A model generated the notes under the pieces. That model had not been told where the DNA came from and ran no database searches. It saw only the letters and a list, made by a program, of their open reading frames with translations. 64,000 nt of DNA. Origin: Platerodrilus igneus. Taxonomy: Eukaryota > Arthropoda > Insecta > Coleoptera > Lycidae. Shown piece by piece: positions 45,840 to 58,040 of this stretch (position 1 is its first letter; every line of letters begins with the position of its first letter). The stretch spans positions 1,116,001 to 1,180,000 of the forward strand of contig JARFIW010001364.1 of the NCBI GenBank assembly GCA_036346225.1. The letters run 5' to 3'. The translations under genes were made by a program, and so were the position numbers.

Positions 45840-47289
45840 ATATGATAACGCCGTACTCGGTGTTATGAACGTTTTACCTTAACGCCACCGCTCTGTGTCC
45901 GCTCTTACTAATTTATTATTATGCCACGGCTAACCCTTTTTAATCTACACACAGTGCACAACGTTACGATGATCAATTTTCTCTTTTCGCCCCTTTATGA
46001 TTACCTATTTAAATTGATTAAACCAAGTCCATTAATTTCATATAATGAAAAGAAATATTATTTACAATTTTTGAAATTCTTTAAATACACCCTTCAATCG
46101 ATTAATATCAAATGTATTATTTATCTTAAGATTTATATACTTTAAATTCAATCTAAAGTCACCAAAAACTACCTCCTTACAAAAAAATCTGTATTGTTTT
46201 AGACCTCTTTATGATATATTACGTAAGTTTAACGTTTGCAACGTTTTTTGTTGACTTCATTACAAGGTCTGTATAAATTGAATAAATTCAGTATTAAAAC
46301 TTTAAATTGAAAAATATCTAAAATTAAATAGATCTGACATGTGATATGTTATTTGTGTTGTGGATCAACACCCCTTTGTTGTCTTCAATCGTCTACCAAT
46401 GCTCTGCTTAGTTGAACCAATATTTGAGTACAGCTACAGCTCGTTTTCCAAAAATTACCTCGTGCTTCTTTATTTTATATTTGTCTGCAAATGCTTTGAA
46501 TTTCTTCCCTTAAATGCTTTCGACGCAGCTTCGAATTGTACCAGAATTGTACCAAAATTCGATTAAAATTGTCCCCTTAGAATCCTCTTAGAATTAGAAC
46601 TTCTATATACCATAAGTATTATTGTCGACACCGACTTAAAGTGTTCAGTATTATTGTCGACGCAAATTTGTAGCCCTATCATTATAAATATTTAATTTAA
46701 GTCGATTACCCAAATTCTACTCACGTTTTCTATAAAAAAAACGGCAAAAACTCTTCGTAATTGTTGCACTATTTTTACTGTAACATTAACTTTATATTCT
46801 ACTATACTTTATTTATTTTACGCGTGGCTTTCTGGTTAACAGTGTTGCAGCTTCGACGTGCATCAGTGTGAATTGAGTTGTGTTATCACCGCTGTGTTAA
46901 ATAGTCTTTTCCCACTACATGTGGGCTGGGTTTTCAAGTAGTTCTGCAGATTGTTTCCAACCAACCAGGTTTAATATTCCCTGTATTTTAAAGCGGTTTT
47001 TGATGTAATAATTGGGATTTCCGTGTAATAGTGTTTATGTGCTATTGATACTTTGTTATTTGTTATCTTTGCCATACGGTGTTTTCTGTAGATATCGCTT
47101 TTTAGATAAGTGCAAAATAAATGATGTAACTGTAATGCTGTTTTCGTTTGTGTATTTGTGCGTCTTTGAAACTGTGTTTTTTTATCAAAGCGCTCATCGT
47201 TCTAGAGTATTTGCATAAAGCTTTGTTAGGTTTTATCTACTCTACTGCGTATTTGTTATACAACTAATTAGACACTTCTCAACTTATGT
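45248..47289. other. non-coding AT-rich DNA
   Basis: Besides the (TA)n tract and hairpin at 45.8 kb, no feature could be supported. The missing 5' gag, leader and LTR of the BEL/Pao element were expected here and not found. Confidence 0.45.
45803..45837. repeat. (TA)n microsatellite
   Basis: About 35 bases of perfect alternating TA. It is followed directly by TTGATATGATAACGCC and a short hairpin (TAACGCC / GGTGTTA) to ~45870, as at 32776. Confidence 0.95.
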
Positions 47290-47565
47290 TTAATAACATG
47301 TACGATTATTTCTCTTCTGAATACGCGTTTTATTGTTGAAAGATATTTTTGCTGGCATTACTTAAAATTAATAACGGTCTATATACAGAGTGTTAAATGC
47401 TTTCTATTTACATAATGTACGAATTACCTATTTTTCTGCTGCATACGCGTTCAATTGTTGTAAGATATGCTTACTTGCATCGTTTAAAGTTAATTACGGT
47501 CTATATACAGGGTGTTAAATGCTTGCTATTTACATAATGTACGATTTTACTTGTTTCTCTGCTAA
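47290..47565 (+). repeat. tandem repeat, 122-bp unit, two copies plus partial
   Basis: ATACGCGTT at 47321 and 47443, CGGTCTATATACAG and GTGTTAAATGCTT followed by CTATTTACATAATGTACGA recur at a 122-base interval. A third copy is cut after ~45 bases. Confidence 0.88.
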
Positions 47566-48989
47566 ATAAATGCAGTTCTCTGATTCCTATTGCTATTTAT
47601 AGTTACTACACGACCCTTACTACTCAATACACCACTAAACAATCCCTTATCACAGCAATATATATCAGAAAACGGGACAGTTTTCGGAGGAAAACAAGAA
47701 ATACGATAATTATGCTGGAAAGTAAATGAAAACGCTCTGTATATAAACCATAATCATAATTAATTTAGGTAATGACAAATATTTTGAAAATTTATTTAAA
47801 TAAACAAATTTGCAAGTCGTAAAACAACATAAACGCAAGCTGAAACGTGACATGTATGAATAATGCATCATTATTACGCCAGGAATCACAATTAAAACAA
47901 GCGGGTTTAAAAATTCGTAAGATAGCAAACGCATACAATTTAATAGATAAATTATATCAAGTTTACGTGACTTCAAGCGAAAATCAGCACCTGATATATT
48001 GGACACAAACACGGTTCGGTGATAAAATCAAAGTTTGGCCACAATGGTCTACGTGGTCTAGAAATATGAAAATCCAAGAGAATGAATGCAATTAACTCGA
48101 AATGACACGTGCCGAAATCAACGCGTCAATTCTAATATACAATAAAGTACGGTAGGAATACCCAAAAACCTGGTATGTAAGAATCACATATAAAAGCGAA
48201 CTCTGCGCTTGTCAATAAATAGGCGATTTATTTAAATACGACCAGATTAGTAAACGAATGAGATCAACATGATTTAAGACTTAGTTCACATCACTTAAAA
48301 GAAGATATTTACGTGAAGTGATTTATTGTGTAGTATGAAATAATACAATGGTTATTATAAAAAGTTAAGAGTGGTTTGTCGTTTAACCTTTTAAAAACGA
48401 CTCTGAACAATTACTGGATCCAATGAGGAAATACAACAAGTATTTAATTCAATTATTAATCACCAGGAAGTTTAACAAAGGACGCTAAAATAATTTAAAT
48501 CTATGCTAAGAGAAATGCAGACCATATCTATAGCAGATCTGGATTCAACGTTGGGAGTATTAAATCACTAAGCTGAATACAGGAGTAGTTGGTACAAGGA
48601 CTGATTCGAGCTTTTAGTTGTGAATATTTCGTTGTATATTTCTAATTTGAATAATTTAAAAATTAATATTTCGTGGAATATTTCTAATTTGAATAATTTA
48701 AAAATTGCTTTCATTATCTTGTACATTTTATTCAAGGTCCTAGGGAGAGGCGCGTAATTCCGATTCAGTTCTTAATGTGTCTTCGCTTTCTAACAGCGGA
48801 ATCGCTTAATGATACTAGATAATACTAATAATCAGATTGATCTTAACTCGTCAAAGTACAAAGTACAGAAATCTACTAATTCAGATACAAATAAAAAAAA
48901 TAAAAACTTTAATTAGTTTAATAATCTTTGCCACAGCTCAAAATGATGATCCTTTGGACACGAACGAAATGTTTGATTCCAAGATATCA
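47566..48989. other. non-coding, possibly includes decayed piggyBac 5' part
   Basis: No confident homology. An 82-codon plus-strand frame at 47847-48095 looks composition-driven. The N-terminal half of the piggyBac transposase described next should lie in 48400-48990 but cannot be recognised. Confidence 0.4.
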
Positions 48990-49930
48990 GGAACAATTTA
49001 TAAATCCACAATACGCTGCAAACGACTCAACCTTTTAATAAATTGTTAACGCTTTAATAACAAACCAACAAAAACAGAAAGAAAAATTGAAGAAAGGTTT
49101 AACATTACAACCAATTGCAATAACCTGTATAAGAATAAATATTATACTACAATTGGTGAAAGACTATTGTCGTTTAGAGAAATATGTCCGTTTACAATGT
49201 ACGTAACAAACAAGTCTTCCAAATACGCCATTAAAATCATATTGGTGTGCGATGATGGAACCAAACATATAATAAACGCTGAGTGATATGTAGGAAAATA
49301 CACGAAAGCAAACGGGTAGGCTTTATCTGAATAATATGTAAAGTGTTTAGCCAAACTAATACATTGAAGCAATCAAATTATTACCATGGACAATTCGTTT
49401 ACTTCAGTTCCATTGGCGACAGCACTTTTTAGTCCGTCTAATAATATAACCTGGGCAGGTACTATTAAAAAAACAGAAATGAACTACATCCTTAATTATT
49501 CACTCTTACCGACCGTAAGGTTGGATCATCAAGTTTTGCCTTGGACAACGGAATAAACTAGTACCCTAAAAAACCAAAAAGAATAAAAGTGTATTACTTC
49601 TATCTACAATGCATGAAGGAGACTCAATCGACACTCACAGTTAAAAGCCAGAAATAATAAAATTTTGTGTCAAAACTAAATATGGTATAGACGTTTTTGA
49701 CCAAATGTATAGCAACATTTATTGTTCGAGAAAACAAGAAAATGGTCGCTAAGTTTTTTATGATTTATTAAACATAGTAACAATTAATTCCTGTATTGTA
49801 GGTAATTACAACTTGTTTCGAAGGAATGAAAAAGGTTTAAAAAGAAAAGAATCTTTTTGAAGACTCTTAAAGAATCTCAGTAGCCAGTGAATGGAAAAAG
49901 ACGGAGGTTATTAACTTTACAATGCTCATG
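48990..49930 (+). pseudogene. piggyBac-like transposase, decayed
   Basis: Across changing frames, the catalytic part of a piggyBac-family DDD transposase is readable in order. RFNNKPTKTERK lies near 49050, then TIGERLLSFREICPF (~49150), YVTNKSSKYAIKII and CDDGTKHIINA (~49200-49280). TMDNSFTSVPLATAL follows (~49383, second catalytic Asp kept), then KPEIIKFC, KYGIDVFDQMYS (~49680, third Asp kept) and FYDLLNIVTINSCIVG (~49760). The first catalytic position reads TIGE instead of the family's TxDE. Many stops and shifts. Terminal repeats not found. Confidence 0.72.
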
Positions 49931-50115
49931 TTTTATGATTTTAAAAATTGAAGTAGTGCAGAAAAACACAAGACGTACAACATGTATTTTATGTTCTAAA
50001 GAAAAAGAATCGGGCATTTGGCAATGAACAAAGGGAAGTGTGTTGCGATATTAATGTACAAAAACAATAAGTTTAATGCTTTTTTTTTAATTTCTTGTTT
50101 TAATTAAAACGTATA
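49931..50115. other. short non-coding spacer
   Basis: Between the piggyBac relic and LINE copy B; AT-rich, nothing recognised. Confidence 0.5.
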
Positions 50116-50280
50116 ATGTATCATAAGTCACGTTTCTCATTAGAAAAATTATTTTCAAGCGCTTTCATGGCGCGTTCCAGTGATCTAAAGATCCAAACTA
50201 CAGGTCAAACCAAAGTAGTAGGGTTTTTAATGAGGAACCAAACTAAGACAGATACCCGAAAAAGGGCAGCAGCTTTTTCG

Positions 50281-50502
50281 GTCCGCTGGAATAATGTGAG
50301 GCGAGCAATTTTCACAAAAATACACCCTCGTTCGGATGAGAGGCAAAAGGTCCCGTGTGTGAATGTTGTTACGCACGTTAAAGATTTCTATCTTGCTTGG
50401 AACAACACGGGTTCAGCAAAATTCCAAATTTTCAAGGCAAAAAAACTCGCTTCCTGGCCAATATAGTACCTTCGGGTGGAGCATTGGAAAATCAAATGTA
50501 AG
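50281..50502 (+). repeat. SINE copy 1 (5'-truncated), in LINE leader
   Basis: Compared with copy A, the leader of copy B is interrupted after CTTTTTCGGT by ~220 extra bases, resuming at GGCAGAGACCATA. The extra bases are the reverse complement of 52365-52580. The tRNA-like head is absent, as expected for a 5'-truncated SINE. Confidence 0.8.
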
Positions 50503-50689
50503 GCAGAGACCATAGGGATCGGTATGACATTCTGAGACATACTACAACGATGTGGAAGGCAACGGAAAACCACCACATTACCTTCCAAGTACACAGCGTA
50601 CTTAAATTGTTATTAAAGATGATGGCATCCCCTGGAGTAAAAAATTCCGGAGTTAAAATAGTTTTTACATGTGATACGGATATACTATA

Positions 50690-51590
50690 CTTAGAGATGA
50701 GTTTGAATTAGCATTAAAGGGCCTGAAAAATGGTAAGGCGCCGGGTACAGATAAGGTGCAAGCAGAAACTCTAAAAGCCGATGAACAAGCAGTAACCGAA
50801 AGTCTCTTCCAACTTGTAAGCTATATGTATGAGACAGGCGAGATACCCAAAGATTTCAATTGTAACATCATAGTAACTGTACCAAAAAAGAGTGACGCGG
50901 ATAGATGCCAAAATTTTCGAACAATAAGATAGACAGCATATGGGTCAAAAATATTAACTAGAATTGTACAAAGACGAATGAAAAAACAAGCTGAAGAAAT
51001 ACTAGCAGAAGATCAATTTGAGTTTAGGTGAAATAGGTAAACACAGGAGGCTATTTTAGCTCTCAGGGTGATAATGGAGAAAACAATAGAAAAAGGGAAA
51101 AACGTGTACATAGGGTTTGTAGATCTGAAAAAAGCATTCGACAATGTAAAATGGAAATAATTGTTCGAAATACTCAAAAAGATTGGAGTGAGATTTAGGA
51201 ATAAACGGAAATTACATAAATTATACAAAGAGCAAAAAGCGGTAATAGAATTAGAGCAGGATCGTAGAGAAGTAAATATTAGGAAAGAGGTGAGACAGGG
51301 ATGTGCCTTATCCTCACTAATTTTTAATTTGTACTTTGAAGAAGCAATGAATACTGTCAAATGCAGGAAGACATTTGGAATTACTATGCAGGGACAAAAG
51401 ATTGATATGCTCAGATTTGCAGATGATAAAGCAGTATTAGCATCTAGTTAAGAAGAGTTAGAAGCTGCTCTTGATGAAATGGAAACAGTTCTAACAAAGA
51501 GGTACGGTATGAAAATTAACAAATATAAAACTAAAGTTCTAGTATGCAAAGAAGGGGAAAATAAATTAAAAACAAGAATACAAATATAAC
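50690..51590 (+). pseudogene. LINE copy B, reverse transcriptase domain
   Basis: Frames in order show LTRIVQRRM-like sequence near 50955, VDLKKAFDNVKW (~51120; motif A with Asp kept, then a stop), VRQGCALSSLIFNLYFEEAM (~51290) and the active-site box LRFADDKAVLASS (~51410), directly followed by a stop. It keeps FADD, unlike copy A, but has several stops. Confidence 0.8.
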
Positions 51591-51599
51591 GAGAGGTTA

Positions 51600-52036
51600 C
51601 AAGATGTTAAGGGTTTCTGCTACCTAGCAAACCAAATAATGCAAGATGAGAAAAGCACAAAAGATATAAAACAAATATTATTACAAGGTCGTGCTACATT
51701 TAACAAGAAAAAGAAACTACTATGTTCAAAGACAACAAACATAAAAATAAGGAAAGGATTGCTTAAAACATATGTGTGGAGCACAGCACTGTACGGCTGT
51801 CAAACCTGGAGAGTAGGAGAAGCGGACAAGAAAAAGGTAGAAGCATTTGAAACGTGGTGCAACAGATGTACAATAAAGATATTATTTACAGACAAAGTTA
51901 AGAACAAAGAGGTACTAGAAACGGTAGACGAAGGAGGAAATGTGTGGAAAACGGTAAAAAATAGGAGAGATAGAATGATAGGCCTCATACTAAGAAATGA
52001 GGGAATAGTGCGGAATATATTAGAAGCAAATATATG
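51600..52036 (+). pseudogene. LINE copy B, C-terminal domain
   Basis: A 132-codon frame (51639-52037) with STKDIKQILLQGRATFNKKK, STALYGCQTWRVGEADKKKV and ETWCNRCTIKILFTDKVKN. It aligns with 34911-35225 of copy A and 61301-61729 of copy C, and is open over its length. Confidence 0.75.
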
Positions 52037-53578
52037 AAAATAGAGAGGTAGAGGTAGACCTAGGTTAGACTATTGCACACAGATAGTGAAAGACGTAGGA
52101 TGTGGGAATTTTAGGTAAATGTGTAGGCTAGCTCAGAATTGAAATCAATGGAGGTACGCATCCAACCAGTCCCAATATGGAAAAACTAATGATAAAAGGA
52201 ATAACTGTACTTAATCATGTTGATTATTATAAACCACTACAGGTATTGGTCTTGCAACATTCTTAACTAATGTTAATTGTGCGAAAACTATTTATTTGGC
52301 AAATGTCTAAGTGTTGGGGAACCTTGGCAGCCACAGGCTCAACCCCCTTCACATACCGTTCATTTACATTCCCAATGCTCCACGCGAAGGTACTACATTG
52401 GCCAGGAGGCGAGTTTTTTGTTGCTTAGAAATTTTGAATTTTGCCGAACCCTTGCCGTTTCAGGCAAGGTAGGAATCTTTAACGTGCGTGACAACACTCA
52501 CACACGGGACCTACATTTAACCTCTCATCCGAACGAGGGCGTAATTTTTGTGAAAAATGCTCACCTGCCATTTTTCAAGTAGTCGGCCGTGTCGGGATTT
52601 GAACCCAAGACCTTGGGATCCGTAGTCTTACGCTTTAAATTGATCCACGGCGACGCCTCCCCTTCACATACCACTGAATCTCGGTGAAATCACGCATATA
52701 ATGAGAAAACCATAGAAGGGGAATTGAGCTGTATACAGGTTGTTGTGGAAATTTCAGGGAACTGTGTAGGCTAGCTCAGAACATAAATAAGTGGAGGTAC
52801 GCGTCCAACCAGTTTCAAGACGGAAAACCTACTGAGAAAAAAAAAGTGCACTTAAATCTAATGATTGCTATAAACAACTACAGATGTTGGTTGTAAAATA
52901 TTTTCAACTAATGTTGATTGTGCGAAAGGATGTATTGGAAAAGCTATTAATTCGACAAATGCTCAAGTGCTAGGGGCACTTGGCAGCCGCAGGCTGCTTA
53001 CCTCGCTTCACATATCACTGAATATCAGGGAAATAGGGTATATAAATGTAAAACAATATAAGGTGACGTAACTGCATCTAACAAGAAAGAACAGCGTCTA
53101 TATTCAATGACAATAAGCATAGAAACAAGAAGAAAATTGTTAAAAGCATATGTGTAAAGTACAGCACGGTACGCCTATGAAATAGGGGCAGTAGGAAAAG
53201 CAGACAAAAAGAGATAGAAGCTTTCTGGAATGTAGTGCTTCAGATGTATGAGAATGATAGCATGGACAGACAAAGTTAATAACAAATAGGTTATAGAAAT
53301 AGTAGAGGAATAAAGATATCTCCGGAGAATAAAAAGAAATAGGAGAAATAGAAAGGCAGGATACGTTTTAAGGCATTTTTGGGGAATAGTACGGGATACA
53401 GTACAAACAGAGATAGGAAAAGAGAGGTAGAGGTAGACTGAGATCAGACTTTCGCACGCAGATAGTGATAGATGCAGACAGTGCAAATTTCAGGGGAATG
53501 TGAAGGATAGTTCAGACTACGAAACAATGAGGGTACGCGTCTAACCAGTTCCAGGACTGAAGACCTGATGATGATGAA
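52037..53578 (+). repeat. composite 3' tail of LINE copy B
   Basis: The same succession of tail modules as in copies A and C: CTTGGCAGCCACAGGCT at 52323 and CTTGGCAGCCGCAGGCTGC at 52979, with CGTCCAACCAGTTTC-like words at 52150, 52800 and 53540. A decayed second RT C-terminal region lies at ~53140-53400. The SINE at 52358 interrupts the first module. Confidence 0.75.
52358..52658 (-). repeat. tRNA-derived SINE, copy 2, with target-site duplication
   Basis: Perfect 14-bp duplications CCCCTTCACATACC flank it (52344-52357 and 52659-52672). On the minus strand the head has a B box, GGTTCAAATCCC (complement of 52594-52605), and an A-box-like TGGATCAATTTAAAG ~40 bases upstream, as in a tRNA-derived RNA polymerase III promoter. 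The body is shared with copy 1 at 50281. Confidence 0.85.
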
Positions 53579-54711
53579 GTGTTTGGCATACGTAAAATCG
53601 CTTTTACGTAAACCAAAGCATCTAAAAGAAACTTAAACTTAATTTTAAAATTTTTGTCCGTTTGTCCAATTTACATAATATATCATTAATCGCAATATAA
53701 CCTGTAGAAACCACTTTCCTTCAATGGATTAATGCGGGTTTATTGTTTTTAAATAACTTTCCTAACATATGTATTACTGACTTTTAATGTTATATCTACT
53801 TTTCTTTCTTTCCCTAAAATTCTTGAAATTTTATGACTAATTAGCTTAATACTGTATGAACGTTAAATTTTAGAGGTAAGATTTAAATATTGGGTCCATT
53901 CTTTTTAGTGTTCTAAGTTTTAGTTTTGTTTCAAGTATTTTAGGAATAGTGTTTCCTGTTGAACCATACTTTTGGACTGTGATTGGAATTGGTTTCAACC
54001 CAAAGCAAATTTGTTTTTAGAAAGGGAAATCTTATTTTTACGGTACATCATAGAATGACAATCGGTGGTTAATTTCTTATTTTCTGGTTGAAAAGGGTTT
54101 TCATTATTAGTCATATCCTTAATTATGATGCTCCTATACATAAAAGTAACTTTTTTACAATTTAAACATAATAAGTATGCATTTACTTGCGTCCTCTGGT
54201 CGTATATGCCAAAATCATTCTTGTTTATTGAATTATTAGTACAGTTACTTACCGACGTTACAGTTTCTGTGACGTAATACAAATCTCACTTAATAAAATC
54301 AATATCAGGGTGTAGGCACTCTAAATGGATAGACTGTGGCACGTTTTAGTTTTGCTACATCACTGCAGATGACGCTGTCGGTCTATTTTAAGGATGCGTT
54401 AATTATATTGCTTAATATTTGTGAGGTTTTGTTGCTAACCTAACTTTTAGCATCTTTTTAGTTTGCACTTTTGCAGATTGCTTTTAATAAGATTTAACTT
54501 TTTACTTGATATCAAATAACTGCTTTGGAAAAAGCCGTGCATATTTGTATCATTTTTTATATTATTTCTGCCACATATATTATAGTAAGTATACAACATA
54601 ATTATTTATGAGGTCTAGGGGAACTTTACTCTAAATCTATGTTTCTGAAAATAGATCTAAAGCTTTGATTTTTTTATTAAAAGGTTATATATTGTAGCTA
54701 CCTCTTTCAAA
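53579..54711. other. non-coding AT-rich spacer
   Basis: No gene. The 5' end and terminal repeat of the P-like element may lie here. A minus-strand 95-codon frame (53995-54282) has no recognisable pattern. Confidence 0.45.
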
Positions 54712-57700
54712 ATGGTTGTTCCATGCAGTGTGCCAGGTTGCGACAATACAACGTCTACTAGGCATGGATTCTCAAATCCCAATAAAGACAAAGTGCGTTT
54801 TGCGCAATGGTTACATGTAGTATGCAACTCTTCAAACATGTATTTGAAATGTACAGCTATATCATCAAGAAAATTACCACATGGCAAAGGTATTGTATGT
54901 GTATGCATTTTCACTTAATGTAACGTTTTTATTTTAGATAAACCATTAGAGAATAATTTGACTACATCAGTTACAACTCCGTTAAATGTGACTAGTCCGG
55001 CTACAACATCTGTTCCTGTTGCGATGGGTATGTAGTATTGTGATTTTTTACAAATACAGGGATATGTCATAAAAGCAAAGTCACATAGTTTATCTTGACA
55101 CCAATCCATTAATTCGTTTAATTGTTTCATAAATTATTTCAATTTTATCAGTTGGTGCTAGGGATGCTGCAAATTGAATTTTTTAATTTAAATATTAAAC
55201 TATTAAAAATTAATTAGTACATGGCGTTATGTTTTAATATGATCCTGATGACACTAGATTATGTACTTCATAAAGTGGTAGCGTATGAACTAGGTGCTTG
55301 TTTGGATCTATTTTGACAGTCAATCGAATAAACGCGTCAGTTTCAACAGTTGCAAGTTAGATACTTCTGTATAAAATTTCCGTGGTTTGAAACTATTTTA
55401 TGGCTCTGTTACAATGAAATGAAATCATTGCTGAATAATTGTGGCATCTCTAATTGGTGCTACTATATGTGTTTACTAGAAAAAAATTCATGTTTACTAT
55501 TATGTAGCTAAATATCAAATTTAAATTTTTCCATAAATTCATACATACACACGCAAATCTTTGCAAACCTAAAGGTAACTGAGAAGAAGAATCATAAAAT
55601 TGTACTACTATTAGTAGTTTACTGAAACAGCCTTGGCTATTACAATAGGAACTTTTTGGTTAACTTACTGGTTGCGTTTCTAATTTATAAGAAAAATGTA
55701 TGGCAGTTTATAAGAAATTTCTACTTGTTCACTTTCAACTTCGTGAAATGTGATTAATGTGCAATACTGATATTTTTTAATTTATAGCTGATCCCACATA
55801 TGCGTGTGTAGAGGAAACACCTTTAACTCCCAACACAAACTAAGAGTTGTGCTTCTACTAGTGTTTGTTATAATTGTGTGAATATAATGTTATGTATTTT
55901 CAGGTACTATTGACAGTCTTTTACGTTCTGTGAATGTTTCCCGAGCTATCACCTTAACGCCCAAGGCTAAAACTTTGTATAGGAGTGCTAAAAATTTGAA
56001 AAATTCAATAGCTGTTTATCGCTACAATTGGCAAAAAAAGCTTCATTTTTTGATTCTTCCAATAGCACATTACATACAGAGGCATTTGATTTTTGTATTC
56101 AGCAGTAGAGTCGCAAAGTGACAAATCCTAGGGGTACGATATTTACATTAGAAGAGAAGATGATGTCTTTAGCTCTATATAAAACATCTGGTCCTGGTTA
56201 TCGCTTCTGAGCCAAATGGTTTAAACTCCCTTCTAAAAGAACTTTATCACGATTATTGCATAAGATACCAGTTACTGATGGCATTAACTCGTTTGTGATG
56301 GAAAATATGAAAAATTCGATACAGCTCTTCAAACCAAGAGAAAAGCTGTGTATGGTTCTCTTTGATGAGATTTCTATAGTGTCGCATGTTTCATACCAGA
56401 AGCATAAAGATGAACTTGTGGTAGTACAAGATGATCAAATTGTAGATCATGCTCTGGTGTTTATGGCAAGAAATGTAACTAGAAAATATAAACAAATCAT
56501 TTGCTACACCTTTTGTAAATCAACATCAACACCTTAAGCTATTAAAGACTTGCTTGCATCAGTGATTAAGGAATTACACAAAGCGGGTAAAAAGTATTTG
56601 CAAGATTTATTCTTTTAATAATCATTAATAAATATTGATAGGGACACATAATTTTATTAAAACGCCTCTTAGATCATATAAATTTCTTATCAAGTAATTT
56701 TTTAGGATTGAAAGTACTGGCTACCATATGTGATCAATGCACAACCAACAGATCAGACATAGAGAGAATGGTGTTAGATGCACAAGCAATATTTTTAAAA
56801 AACTATTTGGTTCCAAAGCGTCGCATAATTATTAATGACTGTGAAATTATTCCCCTTAACGATGTTCTTCATTTAGTTAAAGGTCTTCGTAATAATTTTT
56901 TAACAAAGGACTAATTTGGAAGTCGAATGATGGCATGTTAACAGCAAAATGGAAAGATATTGTGAACACTTATTTTATTGATACATGCAGTGGTGATACA
57001 CGTTGCCTACCAAAAATAACTGACTGTCACGTGGTTAATAGAAAAATTAAAAAGATTAAGGTTTCATTTGCTACACAAGTATTTAGTCATTCAATGGCCG
57101 CAAGGATAAATATCATGGCTCCAAATGGTAATTATTACTATACTTAATGTATGAAAACACCAAAACACCGTGTTGTTTGGATTTTTAGTGTGTTTTGTTA
57201 TATAAAAATCATACTTGTATAATGAGCATACTATATGTTTTAATTTGTCGGTGAAACTGATGTTATAAGAAAACATAAATTGAACAACCGTGCACCAGAA
57301 ACAGCTTTAAGTGGTTAAATTTTTGGACACACTATTTGATAGTTTGAATGATGGAACATTTAAATGTAAGCCCGGAAAGCCACTTACTGGAGCAGCTACC
57401 AAACGTTCGCAACATATAAAATTTTAGAAGAAGTCAAAGGTCAACCTACTTCAAATGTGTTTCCGCGTACAAAGCACAAATAAAATTAGTGTGCCACCAT
57501 TTTTAAAAAATTTTATTCGTACCCTTGATGGATTTATTGACCTAGCTGATATAATATTTTCCAATGGTGTCACATATTTTTTGGCGAGATCATTTAATCA
57601 GAATCCATTAGAAAATTACTTTGGTCAAATAAGACAGCATAGAGGACGACAAAATAGTCTAACGTGTGAACAGTTTAGAGACTCCTAAAACACTGTTAGT

Positions 57701-58040
57701 GCGAAAGGTTGTTGGAGTTCACTCGGTAAGAGCAAATTGTGAAGAAACCTTCGAGTCATCATTGATGCAACTTAAAAATTTCTTTTTTGTAAAAATGACG
57801 ACGAAGGATTCTAATCATAATAGTGGTTTGCAAAATTCAGTAATTCATAGAGGACTAGCTACTATAGATAGTGGTGTGTTGGAAAGACTTATACGTAAAG
57901 CTGCAAAGGGATGTGTAGCAGGCTTTATAGTGAAAACTGTTATTGAAAAGTTTTCCTGTGAGTTTTGTAAAATTTATGTGTTAAAAAACACTAAGGACAA
58001 CACAAGTTTCACTTCTTTAACAATGAAAGAAGCAAACTGA
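54712..58040 (+). pseudogene. P-element/THAP9-like transposase gene with introns, decayed
   Basis: Exon 1 (54712-54889) starts MVVPCSVPGCDNTTSTRHGF with FSNPNKDKVRFAQWLHVVC, a THAP-type zinc-binding domain. A 48-base GT..AG intron (54890-54937) joins in frame to exon 2 (54938-~55027). Later exons are seen at ~55791-55843 and from 55904. The RNase-H-like catalytic part is near 56070-56590 (SGPGYRF, a stop, AKWFKLPSKRTLSRLL, then MVLFDEISIV). An insertion domain is at 56706-57125, and the C-terminus at 57455-58040 (FNQNPLENYFGQIRQHRGRQ). Stops and frameshifts occur in the catalytic part. It encodes a cut-and-paste transposase. Terminal inverted repeats not found. Confidence 0.85.
54890..54937 (+). 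other. intron 1 of P-like transposase
   Basis: Donor GGTATTG and acceptor TTTTATTTTAG. Removal keeps the reading frame open from the THAP exon into a Thr/Pro-rich linker. At 48 bases it is short even for insects. Confidence 0.6.

Larger units (their letters stand above)
50116..53578 (+). mobile_element. RTE-like LINE copy B, internally deleted
   Basis: The same LINE family as copies A and C, on the plus strand. The leader (~50160-50690) matches copy A's 37560-37870. The sequence then jumps at ~50670 straight into the region before the RT, so the endonuclease and linker (~1.4 kb in copy A) are deleted. RT, C-terminal domain and composite tail follow. The tail ends near 53578 in GATGATGATGA. 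Two SINE copies interrupt it. Confidence 0.8.

Noticed and set aside
47847..48095. 82-codon plus-strand frame as a host gene
   Set aside because: No domain, no splice or promoter context, and the opposite strand is also open over most of it.
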